Part shown: positions 6,259 through 14,098 of the stretch, piece by piece
Position numbering within the stretch: the first letter of the stretch is position 1
Layout of the letters: every line of letters begins with the position of its first letter
Assembly: GCF_000787855.1 (NCBI RefSeq)
Contig: NZ_BBPQ01000013.1
Span: 1-64,000 of the forward strand
DNA: 64,000 nucleotides
Origin: Streptacidiphilus anmyonensis
Lineage (GTDB): Bacteria; Actinomycetota; Actinomycetes; Streptomycetales; Streptomycetaceae
Direction: 5' to 3'
The notes under the pieces: generated by a model
Seen by the model: only the letters and a program-made list of their open reading frames with translations
Told to the model about the DNA's origin: nothing
Database searches by the model: none
Made by a program: the position numbers and the translations under genes

Positions 6259-7876
6259 GCCGTTCCCGGACCGGCCTTCCCCGCCCGACTGCGGATGCAA
6301 CCACGATCGCCGTGAGTGTGGCTTCGATATAGCCACGCTTCTCTGTGAGTGAAAGATCGTCCCAGATCGCGCGAAGGTCGATCGGCTGCTCAACCGCTCC
6401 CCGTGTCCGGCGCTCATACTTGATGCGGTCGCGAAGCAGGGCACGCTCTTTGGCGTCGGCTTCCGCGATGAACTCGAAGAACGCTTCCTTGCTGACCAGT
6501 CGCGCGGATCGCTGTTCCTTCCAGTCAGCGATGTCTTCTTGGAGGCGCGCCAACTCCTCTTCGTGCGCCCAGCGTTGTGGCTTGAGAATGGCTTTGCGCC
6601 TCTGAGCCTCAAGTTCGTACTTTGCGATCACCAAGTTCTTCACGGCCTTGTCGGTTTCAGGGCCATCGATCGTGATCCCCCCGCACCCCTTCCCTGACGA
6701 CTTGCTTGGGCAAACGTAGTAGAAGAAGCCAGCGGGCTTCTTTGCCCGGTTCGGGGCTTTCGTGGCACGCAAGGGGGCCCCGCAATCGTTTTTGCCGCAC
6801 CTAAGTGTGCCGGTGCTCAGGTACTTCCGCGCATTGTGGCCGGCCCCGGGCTCAGGGTTCTCCCCCAAGATTGCCACGAGGTCTTTCCAGGTCTCGGGCT
6901 CTAGTATCTTGTCCCAGTGCCCGAGGATGGGTTCCCCACCCTCGTCGTAGACAACCTCGACGCGCCGGTTCTCCGCGCCGGTTAGCGGATCAAAGACGGA
7001 GGCGCTTCGATAGGAGTACCCGCATATCCTTGGATTGCGCAGGATGTAGCGAATGGTATAGCCGGTCCACTTATTGCCTTTGGGGGTGGCGAACCCAGTC
7101 CGATTCCACTCGGCGGCAATCGTGAAAGGTGACCCGCCTTCAAGGATTCGCCTTGCGGCAATCCTGATCTTTTCCGCCTCGCTATGATTCAGAGTCTTCT
7201 TGTCGGCATTCCATCCGATAGGACGTGGCCCACCAGTCGTCAGACCAGCTTCCTTCATCGCCCGATGCTTACGCTTCACCCGACGTGCCGTGTCCGCAGA
7301 CTGCTTATTACTAGTGGCAACGAGGATCCGTGCCACCGTGCGACCATTGTCGGTAAGCAGATCCAGCGTCCCGGTTATGTCTATGATGGGCCGCCGGAAG
7401 TTCTCGACCACTTCAATCGCATCCTCAAGGTTGCGATTGTCGCGAGTCAGGCGGTCTATGTCGTAAACGATGAGTCCGTCGATTCGCTGCCCGTCGGGGG
7501 TAATCCCGTGCTTAAGGTCATCGAATGCGGCTTCGAGCACCGGGCGCTGAACGCGGTATGCGATCCTGCCGCCAGGAAGACGGACCCGCCTCCGCTTCCA
7601 GGCCGATGTGTCGGGCTCCTCGTACGTGTAGATGTAGGTTCCACCGCGGGCCTCTACGAACTGACGAACGTCCTTCATCTGTTCTTCGCGACCTTTGATG
7701 TCGCGCCCGTTCATGGGCACGAACCTGCGGCCCTCGGCCTTGCCTGAGTCGACGGGCGTCGATGCCGCGGTGAGGAGCGCGTCGTCAAGTTCAAACGAGA
7801 GTCGGACCAGTCCGGCGATGTTCATCCCGCTCAGGTCGCCCCAGTGTGCACGCTGTACCAGGTCGTCAGCAGCCAT
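6230..7876 (-). CDS. Large serine recombinase (site-specific integrase)
   Basis: A 548-residue large serine integrase. It has an N-terminal resolvase domain with the nucleophile in IAGLVRLSFELD (Ser27 from this start), YEEPDTSAWKRRR, LIVYDIDRLTRDNRNLEDAI and NKQSADTARRVKRKH at the end of the catalytic domain. The recombinase domain follows (GWNADKKTLNHSEAEKI, TIRYILRNPRICGYSYR), then a zinc ribbon (LRCGKNDCG with YYVCPSKSSGKGCGG) and a helical end. Such enzymes integrate DNA without host factors, using short att sites, and need a directionality factor to excise. The start is uncertain: ATGs at 7891, 7876 and 7825 are possible. I prefer 7876 because relatives carry a similar leader before the catalytic strand. 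Confidence 0.92.
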   Translation of the reverse strand: MAADDLVQRAHWGDLSGMNIAGLVRLSFELDDALLTAASTPVDSGKAEGRRFVPMNGRDIKGREEQMKDVRQFVEARGGTYIYTYEEPDTSAWKRRRVRLPGGRIAYRVQRPVLEAAFDDLKHGITPDGQRIDGLIVYDIDRLTRDNRNLEDAIEVVENFRRPIIDITGTLDLLTDNGRTVARILVATSNKQSADTARRVKRKHRAMKEAGLTTGGPRPIGWNADKKTLNHSEAEKIRIAARRILEGGSPFTIAAEWNRTGFATPKGNKWTGYTIRYILRNPRICGYSYRSASVFDPLTGAENRRVEVVYDEGGEPILGHWDKILEPETWKDLVAILGENPEPGAGHNARKYLSTGTLRCGKNDCGAPLRATKAPNRAKKPAGFFYYVCPSKSSGKGCGGITIDGPETDKAVKNLVIAKYELEAQRRKAILKPQRWAHEEELARLQEDIADWKEQRSARLVSKEAFFEFIAEADAKERALLRDRIKYERRTRGAVEQPIDLRAIWDDLSLTEKRGYIEATLTAIVVASAVGRGRPVRERLTPLYRHKE

Positions 7877-7905
7877 GGAGTTAACATACATCTGACGATG
7901 TGTTG
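7877..7905. other. Probable right attachment junction (attR)
   Basis: The integrase start and the first residues of the radical SAM family core (YPHKTAYR, coded from about 7904) are only some 25 bases apart. Serine integrases act at short sites next to their own gene, so the crossover should lie here. The inverted repeat ACATC-TGAC-GATGT at 7888-7901 is a plausible part of the integrase-binding site. The exact two-base core cannot be set without the left junction or an empty site. Confidence 0.55.
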
Positions 7906-9223
7906 GTACCCGCACAAGACGGCGTACCGCCCGCTGTCCCCGCGCCCGCGCCTCGCGGACCTGTGGGCCGCGGAGCCGAAGCACGCCCTGTCGTTCTACG
8001 CGCACATCCCCTTCTGCGAGGTCCGCTGCGGCTTCTGCAACCTGTTCACCCGGATCGGCGCTCCGGACGGTCTGAGCACCGCCTACCTCGACGCGCTGGA
8101 CCGTCAGGCCGCCCGGACCGCCGAGGCCCTGAACGCCGCCCCTGCCGCTCCCGGCGACGAACCGCACTTCGCCCAGGCCGCGTTCGGCGGCGGCACGCCC
8201 ACCTTCCTGACGGCGGACGAACTCGTCCGCCTCTGCGACATCACCGAGCGCCGCCTCGGCGTCGACCTGCGCGCGATCCCGCTCTCCGTCGAGGCCTCGC
8301 CCGCGACGGCGACGGCCGACCGGCTCGCCGTCCTCGCGTCACGCGGCGCCACCCGGCTCAGTCTCGGCGTGCAGAGCTTCGTGGACGCGGAGGCCCGCGC
8401 GGCGGTCCGGCCGCAGCATCGCGCCGACGTCGAGGCGGCGATCGGCCGCGTCCGCGACGCGCGGATACCGGTCCTCAACCTCGATCTCATCTACGGCATC
8501 GACGGCCAGACCGAGGCGAGTTGGCGCCGCTCGCTGGACGCGGCCCTCGCCTTCGAGCCCGAGGAGCTGTACCTCTACCCGCTCTACGTCCGCCCGTTGA
8601 CCGGTCTGGGACGCCGCGCCACGGCCGGTGGGTCCGATCCGGTCTGGGACGCCCAGCGCCTCGCCCTGTACCGCCAGGGCCGCGACCATCTGCTGGCGCA
8701 CGGCTACGAGCAGGTCTCCATGCGGATGTTCCGCCGTGCCGCCTCCCCGCAGGCGGGCGGCACCGAGTACTGCTGCCAGACCGACGGGATGGTGGGGCTG
8801 GGCTGCGGCGCCCGCTCCTACACCAGCCGCCTGCACTACTCGTTCGACTACGCCGTCTCGACCGCCGAGGTGCGCGGCATCATCGACGACTACGTCGCGC
8901 GTCCCGCAGCGGACTTCGCGTACGCCGAGGTGGGCTTCGCGATGACGCAGGACGAGGCCCGACGCCGTCATCTGGTCCAGTCGCTGCTCCAGGCCGAGGG
9001 CTTGGAGGTCGCCGACTACCGGCGCCGCTTCGGCAGCGATCCGTCCGACGACTTCACCGCCGAGCTGATCAGGCTCGACGAGCGCGGCTGGCTCGTCGCC
9101 GCCACCGCCCAGGGCGGCCGGATCCGCCTCTCGCCGGAGGGGTTGGCGCACTCCGACGCGATCGGTCCCGCGTTCTTCTCGACCCAGGTCCGCGCCGCGA
9201 TGGCCGCCTACGAGACGAGGTGA
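7898..9223 (+). CDS. Radical SAM protein, STM4012 family (5' end replaced by element DNA)
   Basis: A 441-residue radical SAM enzyme related to HemW/coproporphyrinogen oxidase-like proteins. It has FYAHIPFCEVRCGFCNLFTR with the CxxxCxxC cluster motif (about residues 44-51), AAFGGGTPTFL and SLGVQSF, plus the HemN-type C-terminal part. The YPHKTAYRPL start segment and the STM4011 partner directly downstream identify the STM4012 family, whose pathway is uncharacterised. Family members normally have about 10-15 more residues before YPHK. Those are missing, and the frame instead runs into element DNA. In-frame starts there are ATG 7898 and GTG 7844, neither with a good ribosome binding site. The gene may therefore be weakly translated or switched off by the insertion. 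Confidence 0.85.
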   Translation: MCWYPHKTAYRPLSPRPRLADLWAAEPKHALSFYAHIPFCEVRCGFCNLFTRIGAPDGLSTAYLDALDRQAARTAEALNAAPAAPGDEPHFAQAAFGGGTPTFLTADELVRLCDITERRLGVDLRAIPLSVEASPATATADRLAVLASRGATRLSLGVQSFVDAEARAAVRPQHRADVEAAIGRVRDARIPVLNLDLIYGIDGQTEASWRRSLDAALAFEPEELYLYPLYVRPLTGLGRRATAGGSDPVWDAQRLALYRQGRDHLLAHGYEQVSMRMFRRAASPQAGGTEYCCQTDGMVGLGCGARSYTSRLHYSFDYAVSTAEVRGIIDDYVARPAADFAYAEVGFAMTQDEARRRHLVQSLLQAEGLEVADYRRRFGSDPSDDFTAELIRLDERGWLVAATAQGGRIRLSPEGLAHSDAIGPAFFSTQVRAAMAAYETR

Positions 9224-9227
9224 CCCC

Positions 9228-10235
9228 GTGGACGACGACGCGAACAACCCGAACAGCCCGAGCGACCTCGACGACCTCAGCCGCGCGCGCGGCGCGCGCG
9301 ACGCGCTGACCATCCTCTACCGGGGCCCGCTCGCCTCCTGCGACTACGACTGCCCGTACTGCCCGTTCGCCAAGCGCCGCGACAGCCGGGCCGAGCTGAC
9401 CGCCGACCGCGAGGCGCTGGAGCGCTTCGCGGCCTGGGTGGGCGAGCAACGGGAGACCCGGCTCTCGCTGCTGTTCACGCCGTGGGGCGAGGGCCTGGTC
9501 CGTTCCTGGTACCGGCGCACTCTGGCCGAGTTGAGCCTGCTTCCACACGTGCGGCGGGTGGCGATCCAGACCAACCTCAGCCACCGCACCGACTGGGTCG
9601 AGCGGGCCTGCCCGGCGACGCTGGCCCTGTGGACGACGTACCACCCGGGCCAGGTCGGCCATGACCGCTTCCTCACCAAGTGCCGCGAGCTGGACGCGCG
9701 CGGCGTCCGATACAGCGTGGGCGTGGTCGGCGACCCGGCGCACCTCGACGCGGCGCGGCGGATGCGCGCCGCGCTGCCCGAGCACGTCTACCTCTGGGTC
9801 AACGCCCAGGAGGGGCGCCGGTACTCCGATGCCGAGGCCGAGCCGTGGACGGCGCTCGACCCGCTCTTCCCGTTCAGCCGCGACCCGCACCCGAGTGCGG
9901 GGCGCGCCTGCCGGACGGGCGAGACGGTGGTCTCGGTCGACGGTGAGGGAACGGTCCGGCGCTGCCACTTCGTGAAGCAGCCGCTCGGCAATCTCTACGA
10001 CGGTTCCTTCCGGGCGGCGCTACGCCCGCGGCCGTGCCCGCTCGCCGTCTGCGACTGCCACATCGGCTACGTGCACCTGGAGTCGTTGCCGCTCTACGAC
10101 GTCTTCGCGGGGGGCGTGCTGGAGCGGATCCCGGCCGCCTGGCCGCGGCCGGCGAGCCCCGAGCGGGCGGCCGTGCCGAGCCGGTCGAGGCCCACGACCA
10201 CGGCCGCGAGCACCACGAACTCGACGGTCAGCTGA
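9228..10235 (+). CDS. Radical SAM protein, STM4011 family
   Basis: A 335-residue radical SAM protein, four bases after the STM4012-type gene and surely cotranscribed. The cluster motif is CDYDCPYC (about residues 38-45), after the opening strand ILYRGPLAS. Conserved downstream elements are LFTPWGEGLVRSWYR and ALWTTYHPGQV. A second cysteine set near the C-terminus (CRTGE, RRCHF, CPLAVCDC) fits an auxiliary cluster or twitch-type domain. The last 30 residues (after ERIPAAW) are serine/threonine-rich and overlap the convergent membrane protein gene. They look like read-through beyond the usual family end. The product of this enzyme pair is not known. Confidence 0.85.
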   Translation: MDDDANNPNSPSDLDDLSRARGARDALTILYRGPLASCDYDCPYCPFAKRRDSRAELTADREALERFAAWVGEQRETRLSLLFTPWGEGLVRSWYRRTLAELSLLPHVRRVAIQTNLSHRTDWVERACPATLALWTTYHPGQVGHDRFLTKCRELDARGVRYSVGVVGDPAHLDAARRMRAALPEHVYLWVNAQEGRRYSDAEAEPWTALDPLFPFSRDPHPSAGRACRTGETVVSVDGEGTVRRCHFVKQPLGNLYDGSFRAALRPRPCPLAVCDCHIGYVHLESLPLYDVFAGGVLERIPAAWPRPASPERAAVPSRSRPTTTAASTTNSTVS

Positions 10236-10825
10236 AGGATCTGCAGCCCGACCCAGCCGTACCCGTGGCCGGTCGGGTCCAGGAAGAAGTACGGGTAGCG
10301 GTTGGGGAAGAAGGGGAAGAGCGCGGCGCGAAGCTCCGTCAGTCCCGCGTAGCCGAGCGGGAAGGCGAGCCAGAGCGGCAGGTCGCGCCAGCGGGAGGCG
10401 TTGCGCGGTCGGCAGCACAGCCAGTCCAGCACCACCATGATCGGCGTGGTGTAGTGCAGAAGCAGCAGCGACCAGCTCTGCAGGCGGTCCGCTGCGCTGC
10501 CGTGCGTCAGGCCGGGCAGCGGGCTCGCGCCGTGGTTGAGCACGATGTGCGCGACCAGGCCGGTGATCAGGATGTAGAGGGTCACAGCGCCGCGCAGGCG
10601 CGGAGCCGGGCCGTCGACGGTGCGCCGGGTGATCATCCGGTACAGGGCGGCCGTGAAGTAGCCGAAGACGAGCACGTTGCTCTCGACGGTGAAGTACACC
10701 AACGAACTGGTGCCGGTGATCAGCCCTGCTCCGGAGGAGAGGACGATGCCGATCCGCCACCAGAGGGCGGCCCGCGTCCACACTGATCTGCCTGCTTCGA
10801 CGTTCTGTTCCACGCTCTGTACCAC
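10094..10825 (-). CDS. Pr6Pr/FAR-17a-like multi-pass membrane protein
   Basis: A 243-residue membrane protein with about six hydrophobic helices. It contains SLVYFTVESNVLVFGYF, HYTTPIMVVLDWL and FPFFPNRYPYFFLDP, typical of the Pr6Pr family related to FAR-17a/AIG1 proteins. Function in bacteria is unknown; eukaryotic relatives are lipid hydrolases that use a threonine and histidine in the membrane. The GTG at 10825 is taken as start; a GTG at 10813 is possible. The 3' end overlaps the convergent radical SAM gene by 142 bases, and its last 35 residues are not hydrophobic. Confidence 0.75.
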   Translation of the reverse strand: MVQSVEQNVEAGRSVWTRAALWWRIGIVLSSGAGLITGTSSLVYFTVESNVLVFGYFTAALYRMITRRTVDGPAPRLRGAVTLYILITGLVAHIVLNHGASPLPGLTHGSAADRLQSWSLLLLHYTTPIMVVLDWLCCRPRNASRWRDLPLWLAFPLGYAGLTELRAALFPFFPNRYPYFFLDPTGHGYGWVGLQILQLTVEFVVLAAVVVGLDRLGTAARSGLAGRGQAAGIRSSTPPAKTS

Positions 10826-11138
10826 TGCCTCGCGACGCTTCGACCGGATCGCCGCACTCTACCGACGGGTAGCCCCTTCGGGAAGCTTTCCGATCGATCG
10901 ACATCACGCCACACCAAACGCATATTTCCAGCCAAGTCGGGCAGATTTCTCCGCATACGATGCACCCTTACCGCACTTGTGTTCGAGCGCCTCGCGGATG
11001 CCGGGCCGACGAGGGGCCGCAGGCGACGAACGGCTCAGACCCTTCTGTCGATCCTCTGTCCCGGCTCGGAGGATGGACGCGCTCGGCGTGCCACCCGGCG
11101 CGACGAGGGGTTAGGTGGACTTGGGAGGAGGAGTAACC
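10826..11138. other. Divergent promoter region of the membrane protein and egtA
   Basis: No gene seen. It must hold the promoters of the leftward Pr6Pr-like gene and the rightward ergothioneine operon. A small inverted repeat CTACC-GACG-GGTAG lies at 10859-10872, and the stretch 10900-10980 is relatively AT-rich. No known operator is recognised. Confidence 0.4.
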
Positions 11139-12449
11139 GTGGACCATGAACTCGATGCCGGCAGGCCGCACGAGCTCACACTCGACAGGGCCGCCGGCCA
11201 CATCCACGGCGTGTGCTTCAAGACCGGCCCGCCCGGAACCGCGGGTGTCGAACTGGAATGGCTGGTCCTCGACCACGCACAGCCGCACCGTCCCGTACCG
11301 CCTGAACGCCTCGACGCGGCGCTCGCGCCGCTTCCGACCACCGACGGACGGCTGCCCAGCGGCACACTGCTGACCCGCGAACCCGGCGGGCAGCTCGAAC
11401 TGAGCACATCGTGCGCACCCGGCCCGCTCGCCTGCGTCACCACGGCCGCCGACGACCTCGCACTGGTCCGGCGGGCCCTCGCCGAGCAGGGCCTGGATCT
11501 CTCCGGCTACGGCCTCGACCCGTTCCGCGACTCGCCGCGGGTGCTCGACCATCCGCGCTACGCGGCCATGGAGGCCTACCTCGACCGCATCGGTCCCTGG
11601 GGCCGGATGATGATGCGATCCACCGCCGCCGTCCAGCTCAACCTCGACGCGGGCACCGAGAACGGCGACATCGACGGCTACCGCGCCCGCTGGCAGCTGG
11701 CCCACCGGCTCGGCCCGGTGCTGGTCGCCGCCTTCGCGAACTCCCCGCTGTGGCACGGCAAGCCCACCGGATGGCGGTCCACCCGCCAGGCCGTCTGGGA
11801 ACACCTCGACCCGAGCCGCACCCGTCCCCCGCAGGGCCTGCCCGCGGACGCCGACCCGCGCGACGCGTGGGCGCGTTTCGCCCTCGACGCCGGGCTCCTC
11901 TGCCTGAAACGCACCCCGCCCGCCGACTGGACCGCCCCGCCCGGCCACAGCTTCGCCTCGTGGCTCCAGGGCGGCATCACCGAGCGCCCGGCCACCCAGG
12001 AGGACCTGGACTACCACCTGAGCACGCTCTTCCCGCCCGTCCGCGCCCGTGGCTGGCTGGAACTGCGGATGATCGACGCCCAGCCCGGCGACGGCTGGCT
12101 CGTCCCGGCACTGCTCACCGCGGTGCTGCTGGACGACCGCGACGCCGCCCGGGCGGCGTGGTCGGCGACGGAGCCACTGTGTCGGGCGTCCTCCCCGTTC
12201 CCCCCGCAGTCGGTCTGGTCCCGCGCCGCGCGGCTGGGCGCGTCCGCGCCCGAGTTCGCCAAGGCCGCGCTGGCCTGCTTCGAGGTCGCGGACGCGGCGC
12301 TCACCCGCGCCGGCGTCCCCGCGTCGATGCGCGAGGCCGTCGCGGCCTTCGCCGAGCGTTACCCCGCCCGCGGGCGATGTCCCGCCGACGACCTCCTGGA
12401 CGACCGCGTCGCTGGTCGACCCGCCCATCCGGAAGGACTCCTCCGATGA
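11139..12449 (+). CDS. egtA: Ergothioneine biosynthesis glutamate-cysteine ligase EgtA
   Basis: A 436-residue ligase that joins glutamate and cysteine to gamma-glutamylcysteine, the sulfur donor for the EgtB step. Recognisable parts are GVELEWLVLD (glutamate-binding strand), EPGGQLELSTS, GRMMMRSTAAVQLNLDAG and WLELRMIDAQPGDGW, all of the GCS2/EgtA type. Start is the GTG at 11139 because GGAGGAGG lies 8 bases upstream; an in-frame GTG at 11115 precedes that site. It is the first gene of egtA-egtB-egtC-egtD, and its stop overlaps the egtB start (ATGA). Confidence 0.92.
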   Translation: MDHELDAGRPHELTLDRAAGHIHGVCFKTGPPGTAGVELEWLVLDHAQPHRPVPPERLDAALAPLPTTDGRLPSGTLLTREPGGQLELSTSCAPGPLACVTTAADDLALVRRALAEQGLDLSGYGLDPFRDSPRVLDHPRYAAMEAYLDRIGPWGRMMMRSTAAVQLNLDAGTENGDIDGYRARWQLAHRLGPVLVAAFANSPLWHGKPTGWRSTRQAVWEHLDPSRTRPPQGLPADADPRDAWARFALDAGLLCLKRTPPADWTAPPGHSFASWLQGGITERPATQEDLDYHLSTLFPPVRARGWLELRMIDAQPGDGWLVPALLTAVLLDDRDAARAAWSATEPLCRASSPFPPQSVWSRAARLGASAPEFAKAALACFEVADAALTRAGVPASMREAVAAFAERYPARGRCPADDLLDDRVAGRPAHPEGLLR

Positions 12450-14098
12450 CCGCGACCTCCCGTCCCTTCGACCCCACGAGCACGACCCCCGCCAGGAGCA
12501 CGACCGACCGTGCCGACAGGACGGGTCCGGCGGGCGCGACCGGCCCTTCCGACACCACCGGCCCTTCCCGGACGACCGACCCGGGGCGCACGACCGGACC
12601 GGCAGGCGGGCCCAGCCCGGCCGGCGGGCCCGGCCCGAAGGACAGGCTTGACGCGCGGGACGCCCGCGGCTCGGCCGCGTCGCCCGTCGGCCCCGCGACA
12701 ACGCCCGAGGGCGCCACCGAAGCCGCCCCCGAGTCCTCCGAGGCCCTTCGGGCCAAGGCGCGGGCCGCCCTGGAGCGGGCCCGGCGACGCACCCTCGCGC
12801 TCACCGACTGCCTGGACGAGGAGGAGCTCGGCGCGCAGCACTCGCGGCTGATGTCGCCGCTGGTCTGGGACCTGGCCCACATCGGGAACCAGGAGGAGAT
12901 CTGGCTGGTCCGCGCGGCGGGCGGCCAGGACCCGATCAGGCCGGACCTGGACCCGCTCTACGACGCCTTCCAGCACCCGCGTGCCGACCGGCCCGCGCTG
13001 CCGCTGCTGCCCCCTGGTCCGGCGCGTCGCTACGTCGCCGCCGTGCGCGAGCGCTCCTTCGCGGTGCTCGACGCCGCGCCCTTCGGGCGTGGCGAGGACC
13101 CGCTGCTCGCCGACGGCTTCGTCTTCGGCATGCTCGCCCAGCACGAGCAGCAGCACGACGAGACGATGCTCGCCACCCACCAGCTGCGCCGCGGCCCCGC
13201 CGTACTGCACGCACCGCCGCCCGCCCCGGCGCCCGTCGACGCGGGCGACCTCCCGGCCGAGGTCCACATCCCCGGCGGACCGTTCACCATGGGCACGGAC
13301 GACGAGCCCTGGGCCCTCGACAACGAGCGGCCCGCCCACCAAGTCGACGTGCCCGGGTTCTGGCTGGACACCGTGCCCGTCAGCAACCGCGCCTACCAGG
13401 CGTTCATGGCGGCGGGCGGCTACGAGGACCCGCGCTGGTGGAGCGCCGCCGGCTGGTCCCACCGCGTCCAGGCGGGCCTGCACGCGCCGCTGTTCTGGCG
13501 GCGCGCCGAGGACCCGGACGCGGTCGAGGGCGGCTGGCTGCGCCGCCGCTTCGGCGTGGTCGAGCCGGTGCCGCTCGACGAGCCGGTGCTGCACGTGTGC
13601 TGGTACGAGGCCGACGCCTACGCCCGTTGGGCCGGACGCCGGCTGCCCACGGAGGCGGAGTGGGAGAAGGCGGCCCGGTACGACCCGGCCACCGGCCGCT
13701 CCCGCCGCTACCCGTGGGGCGACGCGGACCCCACTGCCGAGCTGGCCAACCTCGGTCAGCGCCACCTCCAGCCCGCCCCGGTCGGCAGCTTCCCGGCCGG
13801 CGCCTCCCCCCACGGCGTACGGCAACTGATCGGCGACGTCTGGGAGTGGACCGCGAGCGACTTCGAGCCGCACCCGGGCTTCACGGCCTTCCCGTACAAG
13901 GAGTACTCGGAGGTCTTCTTCGGCCCGGACTACAAGGTCCTGCGCGGCGGCGCCTTCGGCGTCGACCCGGTGGCCTGTCGCGGCACCTTCCGCAACTGGG
14001 ACTACCCGATCCGCCGGCAGATCTTCGCCGGCTTCCGGACCGCGCGTGACGCGGCCCCCGGCGGGACCGCCGACGACCCGGCGGAGGCGCGCCACTGA
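12446..14098 (+). CDS. egtB: Ergothioneine sulfoxide synthase EgtB with long N-terminal extension
   Basis: A 550-residue non-haem iron enzyme that couples gamma-glutamylcysteine to hercynine with oxygen, forming the sulfoxide. A DinB-like four-helix part carries the iron ligands: His145 in WDLAHIGN, and His233 and His237 in HEQQHDE. A formylglycine-generating-enzyme-type domain follows ([67 protein letters not shown]). The first 100 residues are a low-complexity stretch of threonine, proline, glycine and alanine with [17 protein letters not shown]-like repeats. Characterised EgtB proteins lack it. The ATG overlaps the egtA stop; no better internal start was seen before the conserved region. 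Confidence 0.93.
   Translation: MTATSRPFDPTSTTPARSTTDRADRTGPAGATGPSDTTGPSRTTDPGRTTGPAGGPSPAGGPGPKDRLDARDARGSAASPVGPATTPEGATEAAPESSEALRAKARAALERARRRTLALTDCLDEEELGAQHSRLMSPLVWDLAHIGNQEEIWLVRAAGGQDPIRPDLDPLYDAFQHPRADRPALPLLPPGPARRYVAAVRERSFAVLDAAPFGRGEDPLLADGFVFGMLAQHEQQHDETMLATHQLRRGPAVLHAPPPAPAPVDAGDLPAEVHIPGGPFTMGTDDEPWALDNERPAHQVDVPGFWLDTVPVSNRAYQAFMAAGGYEDPRWWSAAGWSHRVQAGLHAPLFWRRAEDPDAVEGGWLRRRFGVVEPVPLDEPVLHVCWYEADAYARWAGRRLPTEAEWEKAARYDPATGRSRRYPWGDADPTAELANLGQRHLQPAPVGSFPAGASPHGVRQLIGDVWEWTASDFEPHPGFTAFPYKEYSEVFFGPDYKVLRGGAFGVDPVACRGTFRNWDYPIRRQIFAGFRTARDAAPGGTADDPAEARH

Larger units (their letters stand above)
1..7905. mobile_element. Right part of an integrative and conjugative element (AICE, pSAM2-like) with a serine integrase
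   Basis: Gene content and order fit an actinomycete integrative and conjugative element: GntR/KorSA-type repressor, FtsK-like TraSA, SpdA-like protein, RepSA-type replication initiator, then integrase at the end. These elements move as double-stranded DNA through a single FtsK-type pump. The usual tyrosine integrase is replaced by a large serine recombinase. The right border lies at about 7890-7905, where the integrase start meets the conserved coding sequence of a radical SAM gene. The left border is not seen: no 5' fragment of that gene occurs between 1 and 1300, so the listed start is simply the window edge. The small membrane protein and PRC-barrel genes may be cargo. Confidence 0.75.
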
